A stretch of 64,000 nt of DNA. It comes from Marinomonas pontica. GTDB taxonomy: Bacteria; Pseudomonadota; Gammaproteobacteria; Pseudomonadales; Marinomonadaceae. Below the pieces are notes generated by a model. It was given only the letters and a program-made list of their open reading frames with translations, searched no databases and had not been told where the DNA came from. Location of the stretch: assembly GCF_026191375.1 (NCBI RefSeq), contig NZ_JAODTL010000050.1, positions 1 through 64,000 of the forward strand, given 5' to 3'. Numbering within the stretch: the stretch's first letter is position 1; every line of letters begins with the position of its first letter. A program made the translations under genes and the position numbers. Shown here in pieces: positions 54,704-62,546 of the stretch.

Positions 54704-55240
54704 ATGTATCAGACTTATCGTTCTATTAAACCCTATCTATTTACTGGTTTTATGGCGGTCACTGCGGTGGTTGCATTTGCTCTGCACCAGACCACAGTGA
54801 CAGCAGCAGCCAATCAATTGTTTATCAGCGAAGTATCGTTTGCCAATAACGATAAGCAGGATTGGATAGAACTCTACAATCCAAGCCTCAACAGTGTTTC
54901 CTTGAAGGGCTATTACCTTAGCGACGACCTAGACGACCCCGAACGTTTTCGTATTCCGTTTGATGTCATCGTCCCTGCACATGGCACCGCTTTGTTGCAT
55001 GGGGAAAAAGCGGAAAATCTACCTATGAATGCGATCAAGCTTAACTTTAGTCTTGGCAATGGTGAAACAGTCACTCTGACCAGTCCAAGTGGCAAAACCC
55101 AACTGGACCGCATTGCTTTAATCGCTCCGGCTTCTTACAAAGGCCAATTTTCGATAGGCCATAAAATAAAGAATCCTGACATAGTGGAAATTTCCTATCA
55201 GCCAACACCTGGACAACTTGTAGGGGTGACGGCTCGATGA
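54704..55240 (+). CDS. Exported lamin-tail domain protein
   Basis: 178 residues. One N-terminal hydrophobic segment (LFTGFMAVTAVVAFALH) as signal or anchor, then a single lamin-tail (LTD) beta domain: LFISEVSFANNDKQDWIELYNPS, LKGYYLSDDLDDP, VIVPAHGTALLHGEKA, LNFSLGNGETVTL. LTD domains occur on surface and secreted proteins, often with CotH and nucleases. Stop overlaps the VTC gene by 4 bases. Function unknown; operon suggests an extracellular or envelope role. Confidence 0.82.
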   Translation: MYQTYRSIKPYLFTGFMAVTAVVAFALHQTTVTAAANQLFISEVSFANNDKQDWIELYNPSLNSVSLKGYYLSDDLDDPERFRIPFDVIVPAHGTALLHGEKAENLPMNAIKLNFSLGNGETVTLTSPSGKTQLDRIALIAPASYKGQFSIGHKIKNPDIVEISYQPTPGQLVGVTAR

Positions 55241-55947
55241 GTAAAACATTAAAAGTTCAGCGTCATGAGGTGAAGTATTACATCAGCTACGCGGATTACG
55301 AATACGCGCGCCATCTACTTGCAACCCTCATGCAGCGGGACCCTCATCAAAAAGACGAACGAGGCTACTTCATTCGTAGTCTTTATTTTGATGACGACTA
55401 TGACACCAGCGTTGAGGAAAAGCTGGACGGGATTGAGCACCGTGATAAATACCGTTTACGCACCTACGACCCAACGCTTAACTGGGTCAAGTTAGAACGT
55501 AAGCGCAAGCACAACCAATTTGTGAACAAAAGCTCAGTCCGCCTGAGCAAGGCTGAAGCGCTGCAAATGATCGATGGGGATGTGGACTTTTTACTTGAGA
55601 AGGACAGCCAAAGTGCACGTTCTATCTACTTTGATTTAAAACGTAAATTTATCCGCCCGAAAGTGATCGTCGATTACGACCGGGAAGTCTACATGCTCGA
55701 CTACAACGACATTCGAGTGACGTTTGATAAAAACATCCGCGTTAATACCAGCGATTTAGATCTATTTAACCCGGATCTTGAAACGCAAACTTTGCAGCGC
55801 CCGGACACCATCATCATGGAGGTCAAGTTCAATACCTGCTTGCCCTCTTGGTTCTCGACTTTGCTGAAGCTCGATGGCACAACCGCCATGGCGATTAGTA
55901 AATATTGCCAAGGCCGAATGCATATGCGCGAGTATTACGGCGACTGA
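55237..55947 (+). CDS. VTC-domain protein (polyphosphate polymerase type)
   Basis: 236 residues, soluble. The VTC domain of yeast Vtc4 makes polyphosphate from ATP inside a basic tunnel. Visible family features: HEVKYYIS at the start, YFIRSLYFDDDYDTSVEEK (about 41-59), KYRLRTYDP, VKLERKRKHNQFVNKSSV (about 85-102, basic tunnel residues), IMEVKFN near the C-terminus and the closing MAISKYCQGR. Partner DUF4956 follows 45 bp downstream. Activity as polymerase is inferred; bacterial VTC proteins are little studied. Confidence 0.85.
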   Translation: MSKTLKVQRHEVKYYISYADYEYARHLLATLMQRDPHQKDERGYFIRSLYFDDDYDTSVEEKLDGIEHRDKYRLRTYDPTLNWVKLERKRKHNQFVNKSSVRLSKAEALQMIDGDVDFLLEKDSQSARSIYFDLKRKFIRPKVIVDYDREVYMLDYNDIRVTFDKNIRVNTSDLDLFNPDLETQTLQRPDTIIMEVKFNTCLPSWFSTLLKLDGTTAMAISKYCQGRMHMREYYGD

Positions 55948-55992
55948 TTTATCCCCTTTAACTCATTAACCCTTGAAACAAGACGAAACATC

Positions 55993-56682
55993 ATGGACTC
56001 AACTAACCTAAGCCAAATACTCAATAACAGCCTACTCTTTTCGGAAAACACCATGAGTGTGCTGCAGATTTTGTTGTCATTATCGATCACTTTCTTGATG
56101 GCAATGTTTATCTATTTTATCTATAAGCGCACCTACAATGGTGTACTGTACTCGCAAAACTTCAACATCACCTTGGTGATGACGGCCATTGCGATCAACG
56201 CCATCGTCATCGGCATCAGTGGCAATTTAATGCTGTCTTTGGGCATGGTCGGTGCCTTATCGATCATCCGTTTTCGTACAGCCGTCAAAGATCCTCGCGA
56301 TACGGCCTTTATCTTTTGGTCCATCATGGTGGGTATCGCCAACGGCGTGGCCTATTACGAGTTATCATTTATCGCGAGCATTTTCATTGCCATCGTTCTC
56401 TGGGGGCTGTCACGTTCGGTCACCTTCGAGCCTGCTTACATGCTTATCATTAAGTATCCACGCAGTAGCGATTGGGCGTCTGTACAGAATATTTTAGATG
56501 ACCGCAAATTGGTCAACAGCTACCTAACCCGCTCTGACACCCTAAAAGGGGACGTGGTCGAACGCGTTACCGAAGTCAAAATTAAGCGCGGTCAGCAAGA
56601 ACCTCTTCTTACTCAGCTGCGCTCATGCGCGAGCATCAACAGCTGTGTTCTTCTTTCAAGTAACGGCGAATTTACGGAATAA
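55993..56682 (+). CDS. DUF4956 membrane protein
   Basis: 229 residues with about four N-terminal helices (LQILLSLSITFLMAMFIYFIY, LVMTAIAINAIVIGISGNLML, and two after) and a soluble C-terminal domain from about 150. SLGMVGALSIIRFRTAVKDPRDTAF (region about 79-103) is the family hallmark, with conserved Arg, Lys and Asp inside or next to the membrane. DUF4956 consistently accompanies VTC genes, suggesting a polyphosphate or similar anionic polymer channel. Not demonstrated. Confidence 0.85.
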   Translation: MDSTNLSQILNNSLLFSENTMSVLQILLSLSITFLMAMFIYFIYKRTYNGVLYSQNFNITLVMTAIAINAIVIGISGNLMLSLGMVGALSIIRFRTAVKDPRDTAFIFWSIMVGIANGVAYYELSFIASIFIAIVLWGLSRSVTFEPAYMLIIKYPRSSDWASVQNILDDRKLVNSYLTRSDTLKGDVVERVTEVKIKRGQQEPLLTQLRSCASINSCVLLSSNGEFTE

Positions 56683-56683
56683 T

Positions 56684-58297
56684 ATGATGAAACACCTATC
56701 TCGACGTTGGGCCATCGCGCCTTTATATGCAGCCTTGTTCGCAGCCAGCACTCAGGTCTCTGCGGCCAACAATGCCATTGAACTGAATGTGGCACAGCCA
56801 CCTTTATCGACCCCAGCTATCTTAGTCAAAGACGGCCGTATCCTCATTACCCGCGGTGGTACTTACCGCCTAACGGGACAAAGTGACAACGGTCAAATCT
56901 GGGTCAACACAGGGGACGAGAAAGTTACGTTACAGCTGGATAATATCCAACTGTCCAACGCTTACGGGTCTGCTCTGTACCTCGAAGAAGCGGGTGATGT
57001 GGATGTCGAATTGATGCCAAACTCCAACAACCGTTTTGAAGACCACAACCACAGCGCGGAGAAAGAAGGCGAAGCAAAACAAAACGCGCCAATTTACTCT
57101 AAAGCCGATCTAAAAATCACCGGAGCACCACAAGCCACATTGACCATCGTGGGCCGCTATAAAGACGGTATCGTGAGCAAAGACGATCTTGATATTCGTC
57201 GCGCCAACATCAGCATCGAAACCGTAGACGATGGTTTATACGGACAGGACAGTGTCGATATCCGTGACTCTAAGATCCTAATCAAGGCGGGTGACGACGG
57301 CATTAAAGCCGACAATGAGGAGCGCGAAGACAAAGGTTTTGTTCACATCGAAGGCAGCGATATTCAGATTTTCGCAAAAGACGATGGCATCAAGGGCGTC
57401 CGCAAAGTCGACATTTACAGCGGCAATATTCGTGTCGAGGAATCCTATGAGGGCATTGAGAGTCGTAACATCACGATTCATGGTGGCAATATTTTTGTTA
57501 AGTCGGAAGACGATGCTCTGAATATTTCAGATGGCAGTGGCGCCAATGAACCAAGCTTTGGCGAACGCGTGAAAGGCTTTTTCAAAGGCGGTGAGCGTGG
57601 TGAACACCCTGAAGGCGAAATGGGCGAACGCCCTCCTCGCGGCGAGCGACCAGAAGGCCAACCTAGTGAACGCCCTCCTCGCGGCGAGCGACCAGAAGGC
57701 CAACCTAGTGAACGCCCTCCTCGCGGCGAGCGACCAGAAGGCCAACCTAGTGAACGCCCACCACATGGCGGCGGTAAAGCCAAAGTAGATGGCATCATGA
57801 CCATCTTAGGCGGCCGCACGCACATTCAATCCAGTGGTGACGGCTTTGACTCGAATGGTGACGCTATGATGAGTGGCGGTGAACTGTTTATCGAAGGCCC
57901 AACCAGTGGTCGTGATGGCTATATTGATGTGGATGGTTTCTTCAAACTGACTGGTGGCCGTTTATTTGCCATGGGCAGTGCTGGCATGGCACAAGCCCCT
58001 TCTGACGACTCTACTCAGCCAGTTATTCAGATCAACTTAGAAAGCACTTATGCAAAAGGGGCCACCGTCACCATCACCCATGTCGAGAGCAATCAGGTGT
58101 TTGAACAAGTGATGCCAATGGACTTCCAATCGTTCACTGTTTCTGAGCCTGAATTCACGCTGGGGCAAACTTACCAAGTGCAAATTAATGGCGAAGACAT
58201 TACCACTGTCACACTGGAGACCGTCATTACCCGCTTTGGTAATGCTGGACGCGGCGGCCCTAGAGGTGAGCGGGGTGAAAAGAAAGGTTGGTGGTAA
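56684..58297 (+). CDS. Exported Cthe_2159-like beta-helix protein with tandem repeats
   Basis: 537 residues. Signal peptide to about 27. Repeating short strands such as KADLKITGAPQATLTIVG, SKDDLDIRRANISIETVDDG, VDIRDSKILIKAGDDGIKADN and VEESYEGIESRNITIHGGN fit the parallel beta-helix of the carbohydrate-binding Cthe_2159 family, which binds acidic polysaccharide and calcium. An Arg/Pro/Glu-rich insert with three perfect 14-residue repeats (ERPPRGERPEGQPS) lies near 315-360, between two helix parts. ATGATG start follows the DUF4956 stop by 1 base. Last gene of the LTD-VTC-DUF4956 operon. Confidence 0.82.
   Translation: MMKHLSRRWAIAPLYAALFAASTQVSAANNAIELNVAQPPLSTPAILVKDGRILITRGGTYRLTGQSDNGQIWVNTGDEKVTLQLDNIQLSNAYGSALYLEEAGDVDVELMPNSNNRFEDHNHSAEKEGEAKQNAPIYSKADLKITGAPQATLTIVGRYKDGIVSKDDLDIRRANISIETVDDGLYGQDSVDIRDSKILIKAGDDGIKADNEEREDKGFVHIEGSDIQIFAKDDGIKGVRKVDIYSGNIRVEESYEGIESRNITIHGGNIFVKSEDDALNISDGSGANEPSFGERVKGFFKGGERGEHPEGEMGERPPRGERPEGQPSERPPRGERPEGQPSERPPRGERPEGQPSERPPHGGGKAKVDGIMTILGGRTHIQSSGDGFDSNGDAMMSGGELFIEGPTSGRDGYIDVDGFFKLTGGRLFAMGSAGMAQAPSDDSTQPVIQINLESTYAKGATVTITHVESNQVFEQVMPMDFQSFTVSEPEFTLGQTYQVQINGEDITTVTLETVITRFGNAGRGGPRGERGEKKGWW
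57626..57767 (+). repeat. 42-bp in-frame tandem repeat, three copies
   Basis: Units start at 57626, 57668 and 57710 and are identical over 42 bp; a degenerate fourth begins at 57752. Each unit codes for 14 residues (ERPPRGERPEGQPS). Perfect identity means recent expansion, so copy number probably varies between strains. Confidence 0.95.
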
Positions 58298-58332
58298 GTA
58301 GATTGTAGATCTTCACTGTGTCAATCCAGTCT

Positions 58333-58370
58333 CGTCAAAGATAGGAGACACTATATTCCTATCTTTGACG
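58333..58370. terminator. Long hairpin between the beta-helix gene and hmp
   Basis: 14-bp perfect stem starting CGTCAAAGATAGGA with a 10-nt loop, between two convergent genes. A strong T-run is missing, so it may act as an mRNA end stabiliser or a weak bidirectional terminator. Confidence 0.6.
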
Positions 58371-58477
58371 CGTTTAAATGGAGCTGAAAAATATTCCGAG
58401 CCTCCTACTCACTATTGTTTGCCTCTTCTTGTAGAGGTTCAAGCGTAGTGGCACATATTGATGACTTTGATTGACTG

Positions 58478-59668
58478 CTAAACCTCTTGATGTGGGCCGA
58501 AGAGTTCGTAATGAATGCGGTCGGCTTCTACACCAAGGCTGAGTAGTTGCTGTTTCACAAACATCATGAAGCCCACTGGGCCACATAAGTAAAACTCACC
58601 ATCCGTCAGCGGTAGGCTGTCTTTTACTGCGTCAATTTGCATCATACCGTTCAATACGCCTTGCGCTTCGTTGCCTGCTTGTTCGTACCAAGTGTAAACA
58701 GACAGGTTGAGCTGCTCTTTTAGGCTGTTTACGTGGGCGTCAAATGAATGCTGACCTTGATGCGTACAGGCGTGCAAGTAGCTGATGGGTTGGGCGTATT
58801 GTTGTTTTGCTAATGTGTCTAACATGGCTTGCATCGGGGTTAAGCCAACACCACCAGAAATCAGCACCACCGGTCTTTGTTTGTCTTGGAAAAAGAAGTC
58901 GCCTGCGGGTGGCATGGCTTCTATTTCATCGCCTACGGTGATGTGATCATGCAGGTAATTCGACATGACGCCGGCGATCTCTCCTGTGCCTTCGCGTTTC
59001 ACGCTGATGCGATAGCTGCTGCCATTTGGCGCTGTAGACAGTGAATATTGACGAATTTCGTCGAACTCGTTGCCTTCTGGGTGCAATTTGATGCCAAGAT
59101 ATTGACCTGGTTGATAGTCGATCACCGCGCCGCCATCAACAGGTTCGAACACAAAGCTGGTAACCAGATCCGACTCAGGTGTTTTTGACGCCACTCGAAA
59201 ACGACGGAAGTCTTTCCAGCCGCCTTGTTGCGCCGCGCGCTCCGCATATAGGTCGCCTTCTACCTTAATAAAAATACCCGCAAGTTGTGTGTAAGCCGCA
59301 ACCCACGCCTCTTCTACTTCTTTGGTGAAGGCGTCTGGCGCCAGTTCACGTAGGGTTTCAATCAAGTGATGACCCACAATATCGTATTGGTTTGGTTGGA
59401 TATTGAAACTGGTGTGCTTATGGGCGATACGCATCACGGCGCTGGTTAGCACTTCTAAGTTATCGATGTGCGTTGCGTAGGCTGCGATAGCATTAAACAG
59501 TGCAGCAGGTTGGCCACCCGTTCTTTGGTGTGTCATGTTAAACACATCTTTTAACTCTGGGTTGTGTGAAAACATACGCTTGTAAAAATGCTCAGTAATG
59601 GCCGTACCCGCAGACGCAAGAAGTGGGATGGTCGCTTTCACTGTATCTATGTGTTGTTGAGATAACAT
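58478..59668 (-). CDS. hmp: Flavohaemoglobin, nitric oxide dioxygenase
   Basis: 396 residues, cytoplasmic. Converts NO and O2 to nitrate using NAD(P)H. Globin domain about 1-140, proximal His in MRIAHKHTSFNI (about 85), distal pocket in FYKRMFSHNPEL. FAD domain with RQYSLSTAPNGSSYRISVK, then NAD domain with VVLISGGVGLTPMQAML and FYLCGPVGFMMFVK, ending ELFGPHQEV. Divergent from norR; a sigma-54 promoter and NorR boxes lie upstream, so expression should follow NO. Confidence 0.97.
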   Translation of the reverse strand: MLSQQHIDTVKATIPLLASAGTAITEHFYKRMFSHNPELKDVFNMTHQRTGGQPAALFNAIAAYATHIDNLEVLTSAVMRIAHKHTSFNIQPNQYDIVGHHLIETLRELAPDAFTKEVEEAWVAAYTQLAGIFIKVEGDLYAERAAQQGGWKDFRRFRVASKTPESDLVTSFVFEPVDGGAVIDYQPGQYLGIKLHPEGNEFDEIRQYSLSTAPNGSSYRISVKREGTGEIAGVMSNYLHDHITVGDEIEAMPPAGDFFFQDKQRPVVLISGGVGLTPMQAMLDTLAKQQYAQPISYLHACTHQGQHSFDAHVNSLKEQLNLSVYTWYEQAGNEAQGVLNGMMQIDAVKDSLPLTDGEFYLCGPVGFMMFVKQQLLSLGVEADRIHYELFGPHQEV

Positions 59669-59732
59669 ATTGTGTCCTTTGCTTTAGTAAGTCATAAAAC
59701 GGGAATGAAATTGTTGAATTGTCTTTACTATT

Positions 59733-59747
59733 GCGAAGGACGTGCCA
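59733..59747 (-). promoter_or_regulatory. Sigma-54 promoter of hmp
   Basis: Minus strand reads TTGGCACGTCCTTCGCA: TGGCAC with the invariant GG, exactly ten bases, then GC of the -12 element. Transcription would begin about 55 bases before the hmp ATG. Needs an enhancer-binding protein, here NorR. Confidence 0.85.
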
Positions 59748-59801
59748 AATAAAAAAATTAAAATAAAATCAACATCTTGGGTTTTTATGTCGTGATTTAG
59801 A

Positions 59802-59812
59802 GTCATAATGAC
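59802..59812. promoter_or_regulatory. NorR box 1
   Basis: GTCATAATGAC, a perfect palindrome fitting the NorR core GT-N7-AC. It lies about 55 bp upstream of the sigma-54 promoter of hmp. Confidence 0.8.
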
Positions 59813-59845
59813 ACAAAAATAGTAAAGTCTTTATGATCTGATTGA

Positions 59846-59856
59846 GTCATAATGAC
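59846..59856. promoter_or_regulatory. NorR box 2
   Basis: Second perfect GTCATAATGAC, 44 bp from the first. A degenerate copy, GTCTTTATGAT (59827-59837), lies between them, giving the three-site enhancer layout known for NorR. Box 2 is also 26 bp before the norR start and may allow self-repression. Confidence 0.8.
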
Positions 59857-59882
59857 CTAACAATAATGAATTGCGAGCGTCC

Positions 59883-61448
59883 ATGAATCAGGTATCCAAT
59901 AATGCTCTACTGAGCTTTGCACTGGATTTGGCCAGTGCTGTGAATCACCCCAACCGATTTGAACAATTGGTTTATGCCGTGCGAGCCACCATAAACTGCG
60001 ATGCCGTTGTCTTATTGGCGCATCATCATGGCGTGCTAACCCCGCTTGCACAGCGCGGTTTGTCGGACGATGTGATGGGACGACGTTTCGTGATTGAAGA
60101 ACACCCACGACTACGCGAAATCTGCGCGGGGCATTATCCAGTACGTTTTCCCGCACATTCGACCTTGCCAGATCCCTATGACGGCATGGTACTAGGCCAC
60201 GACGAACAGTTGCCCGTGCATTCTTGCATGGGGGTTCCGCTTTACTTAGAAGGAAAATTGATTGGCGTGGTGACGCTGGACAGTATTTTGCCTGGTGTAT
60301 TTGATGACATTGATGCGCGCGCTTTAGAAATTATTGGCGCCATGGCGGCCATGACATTGAACACGGCGATGTTAATGGAACAACTGGAAAATCAATCTCA
60401 ACATGCTCAAAACGTATTGAAAGTAATGGGCGAACAAAGCCGTGAGATGATAGGTCAAAGCAAGGCGATGCAAGACCTCAAGCAGTCAATTAATTTGGTT
60501 GCCTCATCGGATTTTTCTATCTTAATCGAAGGCGAAACGGGCGTCGGCAAAGAGCTTGTTGCACGTGCGCTTCATGAGCGCTCTAACCGATCTGACGCGC
60601 CCATGGTGTATGTGAACTGCGCCGCCATTCCGCATCATCTTATTGAAAGTGAGCTGTTTGGCCATGTCAAAGGCGCGTTTACTGGTGCGGATCGAGACCG
60701 AGACGGTAAGTTCTTGTTAGCTGACGGTGGCACCTTATTATTGGATGAGATTGGCGAACTGCCGTTAGAAGTACAAGGTACCTTGCTCAGAGCGATTCAA
60801 AATCAAGAAATCCAAGCCGTCGGTAAAGATCAGATTCGCAAGGTAAACGTGCGCATCATTGCCGCAACCAACCGACACTTGGAAACCGAAGTGGTCGAGC
60901 ATCGTTTTCGTGCCGATTTATTCCATCGCCTTAGCGTCTTTCCTATTCAAGTTCCTGCCTTGCGCGATAGACAAGGCGACATTGCTTTATTGGCTGGCTT
61001 CTTCGCCGAACGCTTTCGCCGAAAACTGGGATTGCAGCAACTGACGCTATCGCCCGCCGCGATTCAGTTATTAGAAGCGTATCACTGGCCAGGTAATGTT
61101 CGAGAACTAGAGCACGTCATCTCTCGCGCCGCGCTTTTCGCCAAAGCGGACAATGCAACAGGTATTACAGTTATTTCATCAGCGCATTTAACTGGGTTAC
61201 AAATCGATGATAGTTTCCAAGAAAAGATACAGAAAAATGAACTGGAGCCGCTGCGCTTAGAAAAACACAAACCAATCGATTTGCGTTTAGAAACAGAAAC
61301 TTATCAACGAAATCTAATCCGTAAAGCGCTAGAAGAAAATCAAGGAAATTGGACCAAAGCCGCTCAGCAGCTGTCTATGGACCGCGCCAACCTAGCGCGC
61401 TTAGCGAAACGCTTGGGGATCGTCGTTGCCAAAGAAGTGCGTATTTAG
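59883..61448 (+). CDS. norR: NorR, NO-responsive sigma-54 activator
   Basis: 521 residues from the ATG at 59883. Domain order: GAF sensor (about 15-180) with [20 protein letters not shown] and VHSCMGVPL, where the His, Cys and Asp expected to hold the mononuclear iron are kept; AAA+ domain with Walker A GETGVGKE (217-224), the sigma-54 loop GAFTGA, and [14 protein letters not shown]; Fis-type DNA-binding helix at the end ([24 protein letters not shown]). NO binding to the iron frees the AAA+ domain. Divergent from its target hmp. Confidence 0.97.
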   Translation: MNQVSNNALLSFALDLASAVNHPNRFEQLVYAVRATINCDAVVLLAHHHGVLTPLAQRGLSDDVMGRRFVIEEHPRLREICAGHYPVRFPAHSTLPDPYDGMVLGHDEQLPVHSCMGVPLYLEGKLIGVVTLDSILPGVFDDIDARALEIIGAMAAMTLNTAMLMEQLENQSQHAQNVLKVMGEQSREMIGQSKAMQDLKQSINLVASSDFSILIEGETGVGKELVARALHERSNRSDAPMVYVNCAAIPHHLIESELFGHVKGAFTGADRDRDGKFLLADGGTLLLDEIGELPLEVQGTLLRAIQNQEIQAVGKDQIRKVNVRIIAATNRHLETEVVEHRFRADLFHRLSVFPIQVPALRDRQGDIALLAGFFAERFRRKLGLQQLTLSPAAIQLLEAYHWPGNVRELEHVISRAALFAKADNATGITVISSAHLTGLQIDDSFQEKIQKNELEPLRLEKHKPIDLRLETETYQRNLIRKALEENQGNWTKAAQQLSMDRANLARLAKRLGIVVAKEVRI

Positions 61449-61450
61449 AC

Positions 61451-61548
61451 CCCCTCCTAGCCTCCCCCTTCAAGACACAAGGGGGGAGGAGCTAAGATTT
61501 TTTGTTCCCTCCCCTTATCTTCAAGGGGAGGGTTAGGGAGGGGTTGCA
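61451..61548. repeat. G/C-rich inverted-repeat element with G-quadruplex potential
   Basis: Two hairpins in tandem: CCTCCCCCTT/AAGGGGGGAGG (61461-61489), followed by T6, and a perfect 10-bp CCCTCCCCTT/AAGGGGAGGG (61507-61532). The second merges into GGGGAGGGTTAGGGAGGGG (61525-61543), four G-runs with loops of 1, 3 and 1. The first probably terminates norR. The style matches repeated intergenic elements in many bacteria; copy number elsewhere is unknown. Confidence 0.7.
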
Positions 61549-61553
61549 AGTTC

Positions 61554-61979
61554 TTAGTTATGCCTCGCCGCACTCACTTGACGAATGCGCTCGGCCGGAA
61601 AAGCGAGCTGAGGCAGCAAATATGCCTTCAAATCTTCTGGATAATCCAATTCATCGAGCGCAGCGGCCATGCAGTTTAACCACATGGCTTTTTCTTTTTC
61701 GGTGACGATTAAGTGTGCGTGTGCTTGAGGTAAGCTAATTGGCCCATATTTTTTCGAGAATAACTTTTCGCCGCCCATCCAACCGGACAAAAAAGACACC
61801 AGCTTGTCGATGGTCAGTTCGATATTGCTAGGATGCATATCAAACAGTGGCCGAAACTCAGGTGTGTTTTCCATAATGCGATAGAAGGTTTCAACCAAGG
61901 TTTGTAGCCCCGTCAGCCCTCCAACGGCTTGTAACGTGGCGTCGCCTTCTCCGTAAACGGGTGTACTGGAAGGCGTCAT
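61554..61979 (-). CDS. Group II truncated haemoglobin
   Basis: 141 residues of the 2-on-2 globin fold. Typical group II features: FYRIMENTPEFRPLFDMH, LVSFLSGWMGGEKLFSKKYG and the proximal His in LPQAHAHLIVTEKE (about 86-88), with the group II Trp in LSGWMGG. Roles proposed for this family are oxygen or NO chemistry and redox signalling. Next to hmp and norR, so nitrosative stress is a reasonable context. The following gene starts one base beyond. Confidence 0.9.
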   Translation of the reverse strand: MTPSSTPVYGEGDATLQAVGGLTGLQTLVETFYRIMENTPEFRPLFDMHPSNIELTIDKLVSFLSGWMGGEKLFSKKYGPISLPQAHAHLIVTEKEKAMWLNCMAAALDELDYPEDLKAYLLPQLAFPAERIRQVSAARHN

Positions 61980-61980
61980 C

Positions 61981-62184
61981 TTATTCGCTGTCTTTGGGTT
62001 GGTTTTGTTCTTTCTTGGCGGTTTTTTCTTTGTCCATCTTGATCGAGTTACGATAGCCGCCTAACGCGGCCAATGCGCCAATAATGAAGCTCATATACAG
62101 AGGAATTTGGAATAACATTGTGATGCTGATGAAAACGCACCCGACGGCTAAGCCTTCAATAAAGGGCTTTAATTGTTTTGGCAT
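61981..62184 (-). CDS. Small two-helix membrane protein
   Basis: 67 residues from the ATG at 62184 (GGAG eight bases upstream). Two hydrophobic segments (FIEGLAVGCVFISITMLF and YMSFIIGALAALGGY) and a charged, Lys-rich tail. Stop lies one base before the truncated haemoglobin start, so the two genes are co-transcribed. No family recognised. Confidence 0.7.
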   Translation of the reverse strand: MPKQLKPFIEGLAVGCVFISITMLFQIPLYMSFIIGALAALGGYRNSIKMDKEKTAKKEQNQPKDSE

Positions 62185-62250
62185 AAGGTTGCTCCAGCGG
62201 CAAAAAATAAACGCGAGTTTAGCAAATTTCTGCGATGATGTGAGCCAGAT

Positions 62251-62501
62251 TGTGGAAAAAAGCACCACTTATCCAACATTAGCCGTGTTGAATATTTCCA
62301 ACGATTATGGGCGATCGCTTTGTGGGTAAGTTGATCAATAGTGCAAAAAACAGTCAAGAGTTGACTTTTATCGGTGGAAAACCCTGAAATCTTGGAAAAA
62401 ATGCCGCTCAATGTGAATAACTGCTATGATTTTCCACAAAAATTTTGTGTCGATAATTTGTGTTTGATTGAACTTTACCCACAGAAAATAAAGTATCCAC
62501 A
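62251..62501. other. Cluster of DnaA-box-like sites
   Basis: Three exact matches to TTWTNCACA (62251-62259 minus, 62412-62420 minus, 62430-62438 plus) and four with one mismatch (62321-62329 minus, 62373-62381 minus, 62475-62483 plus, 62493-62501 plus) in 250 A/T-rich bases without a gene, upstream of the MATE gene. Chance expectation for exact matches in this length is far below one. It could be a DnaA titration or control site, or an origin. No replication gene is next to it. Confidence 0.55.
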
Positions 62502-62546
62502 AAATAGAGCCAATAACTAAAAAGCATAACGACAAGCGAGACATGA

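Noticed and set aside
57626-57767. CRISPR-like array
   Set aside because: The units are contiguous, have no spacers and keep the reading frame of a protein.
57478-57825. Antisense open frame opposite the repeat region
   Set aside because: It arises from the G/C-rich tandem repeat and has no start signals or known family.
62251-62501. Chromosomal oriC
   Set aside because: No dnaA, dnaN, mnmG or rpmH gene adjoins it, and the fmt-def synteny puts the usual origin to the left of the window; kept only as a DnaA-box cluster.
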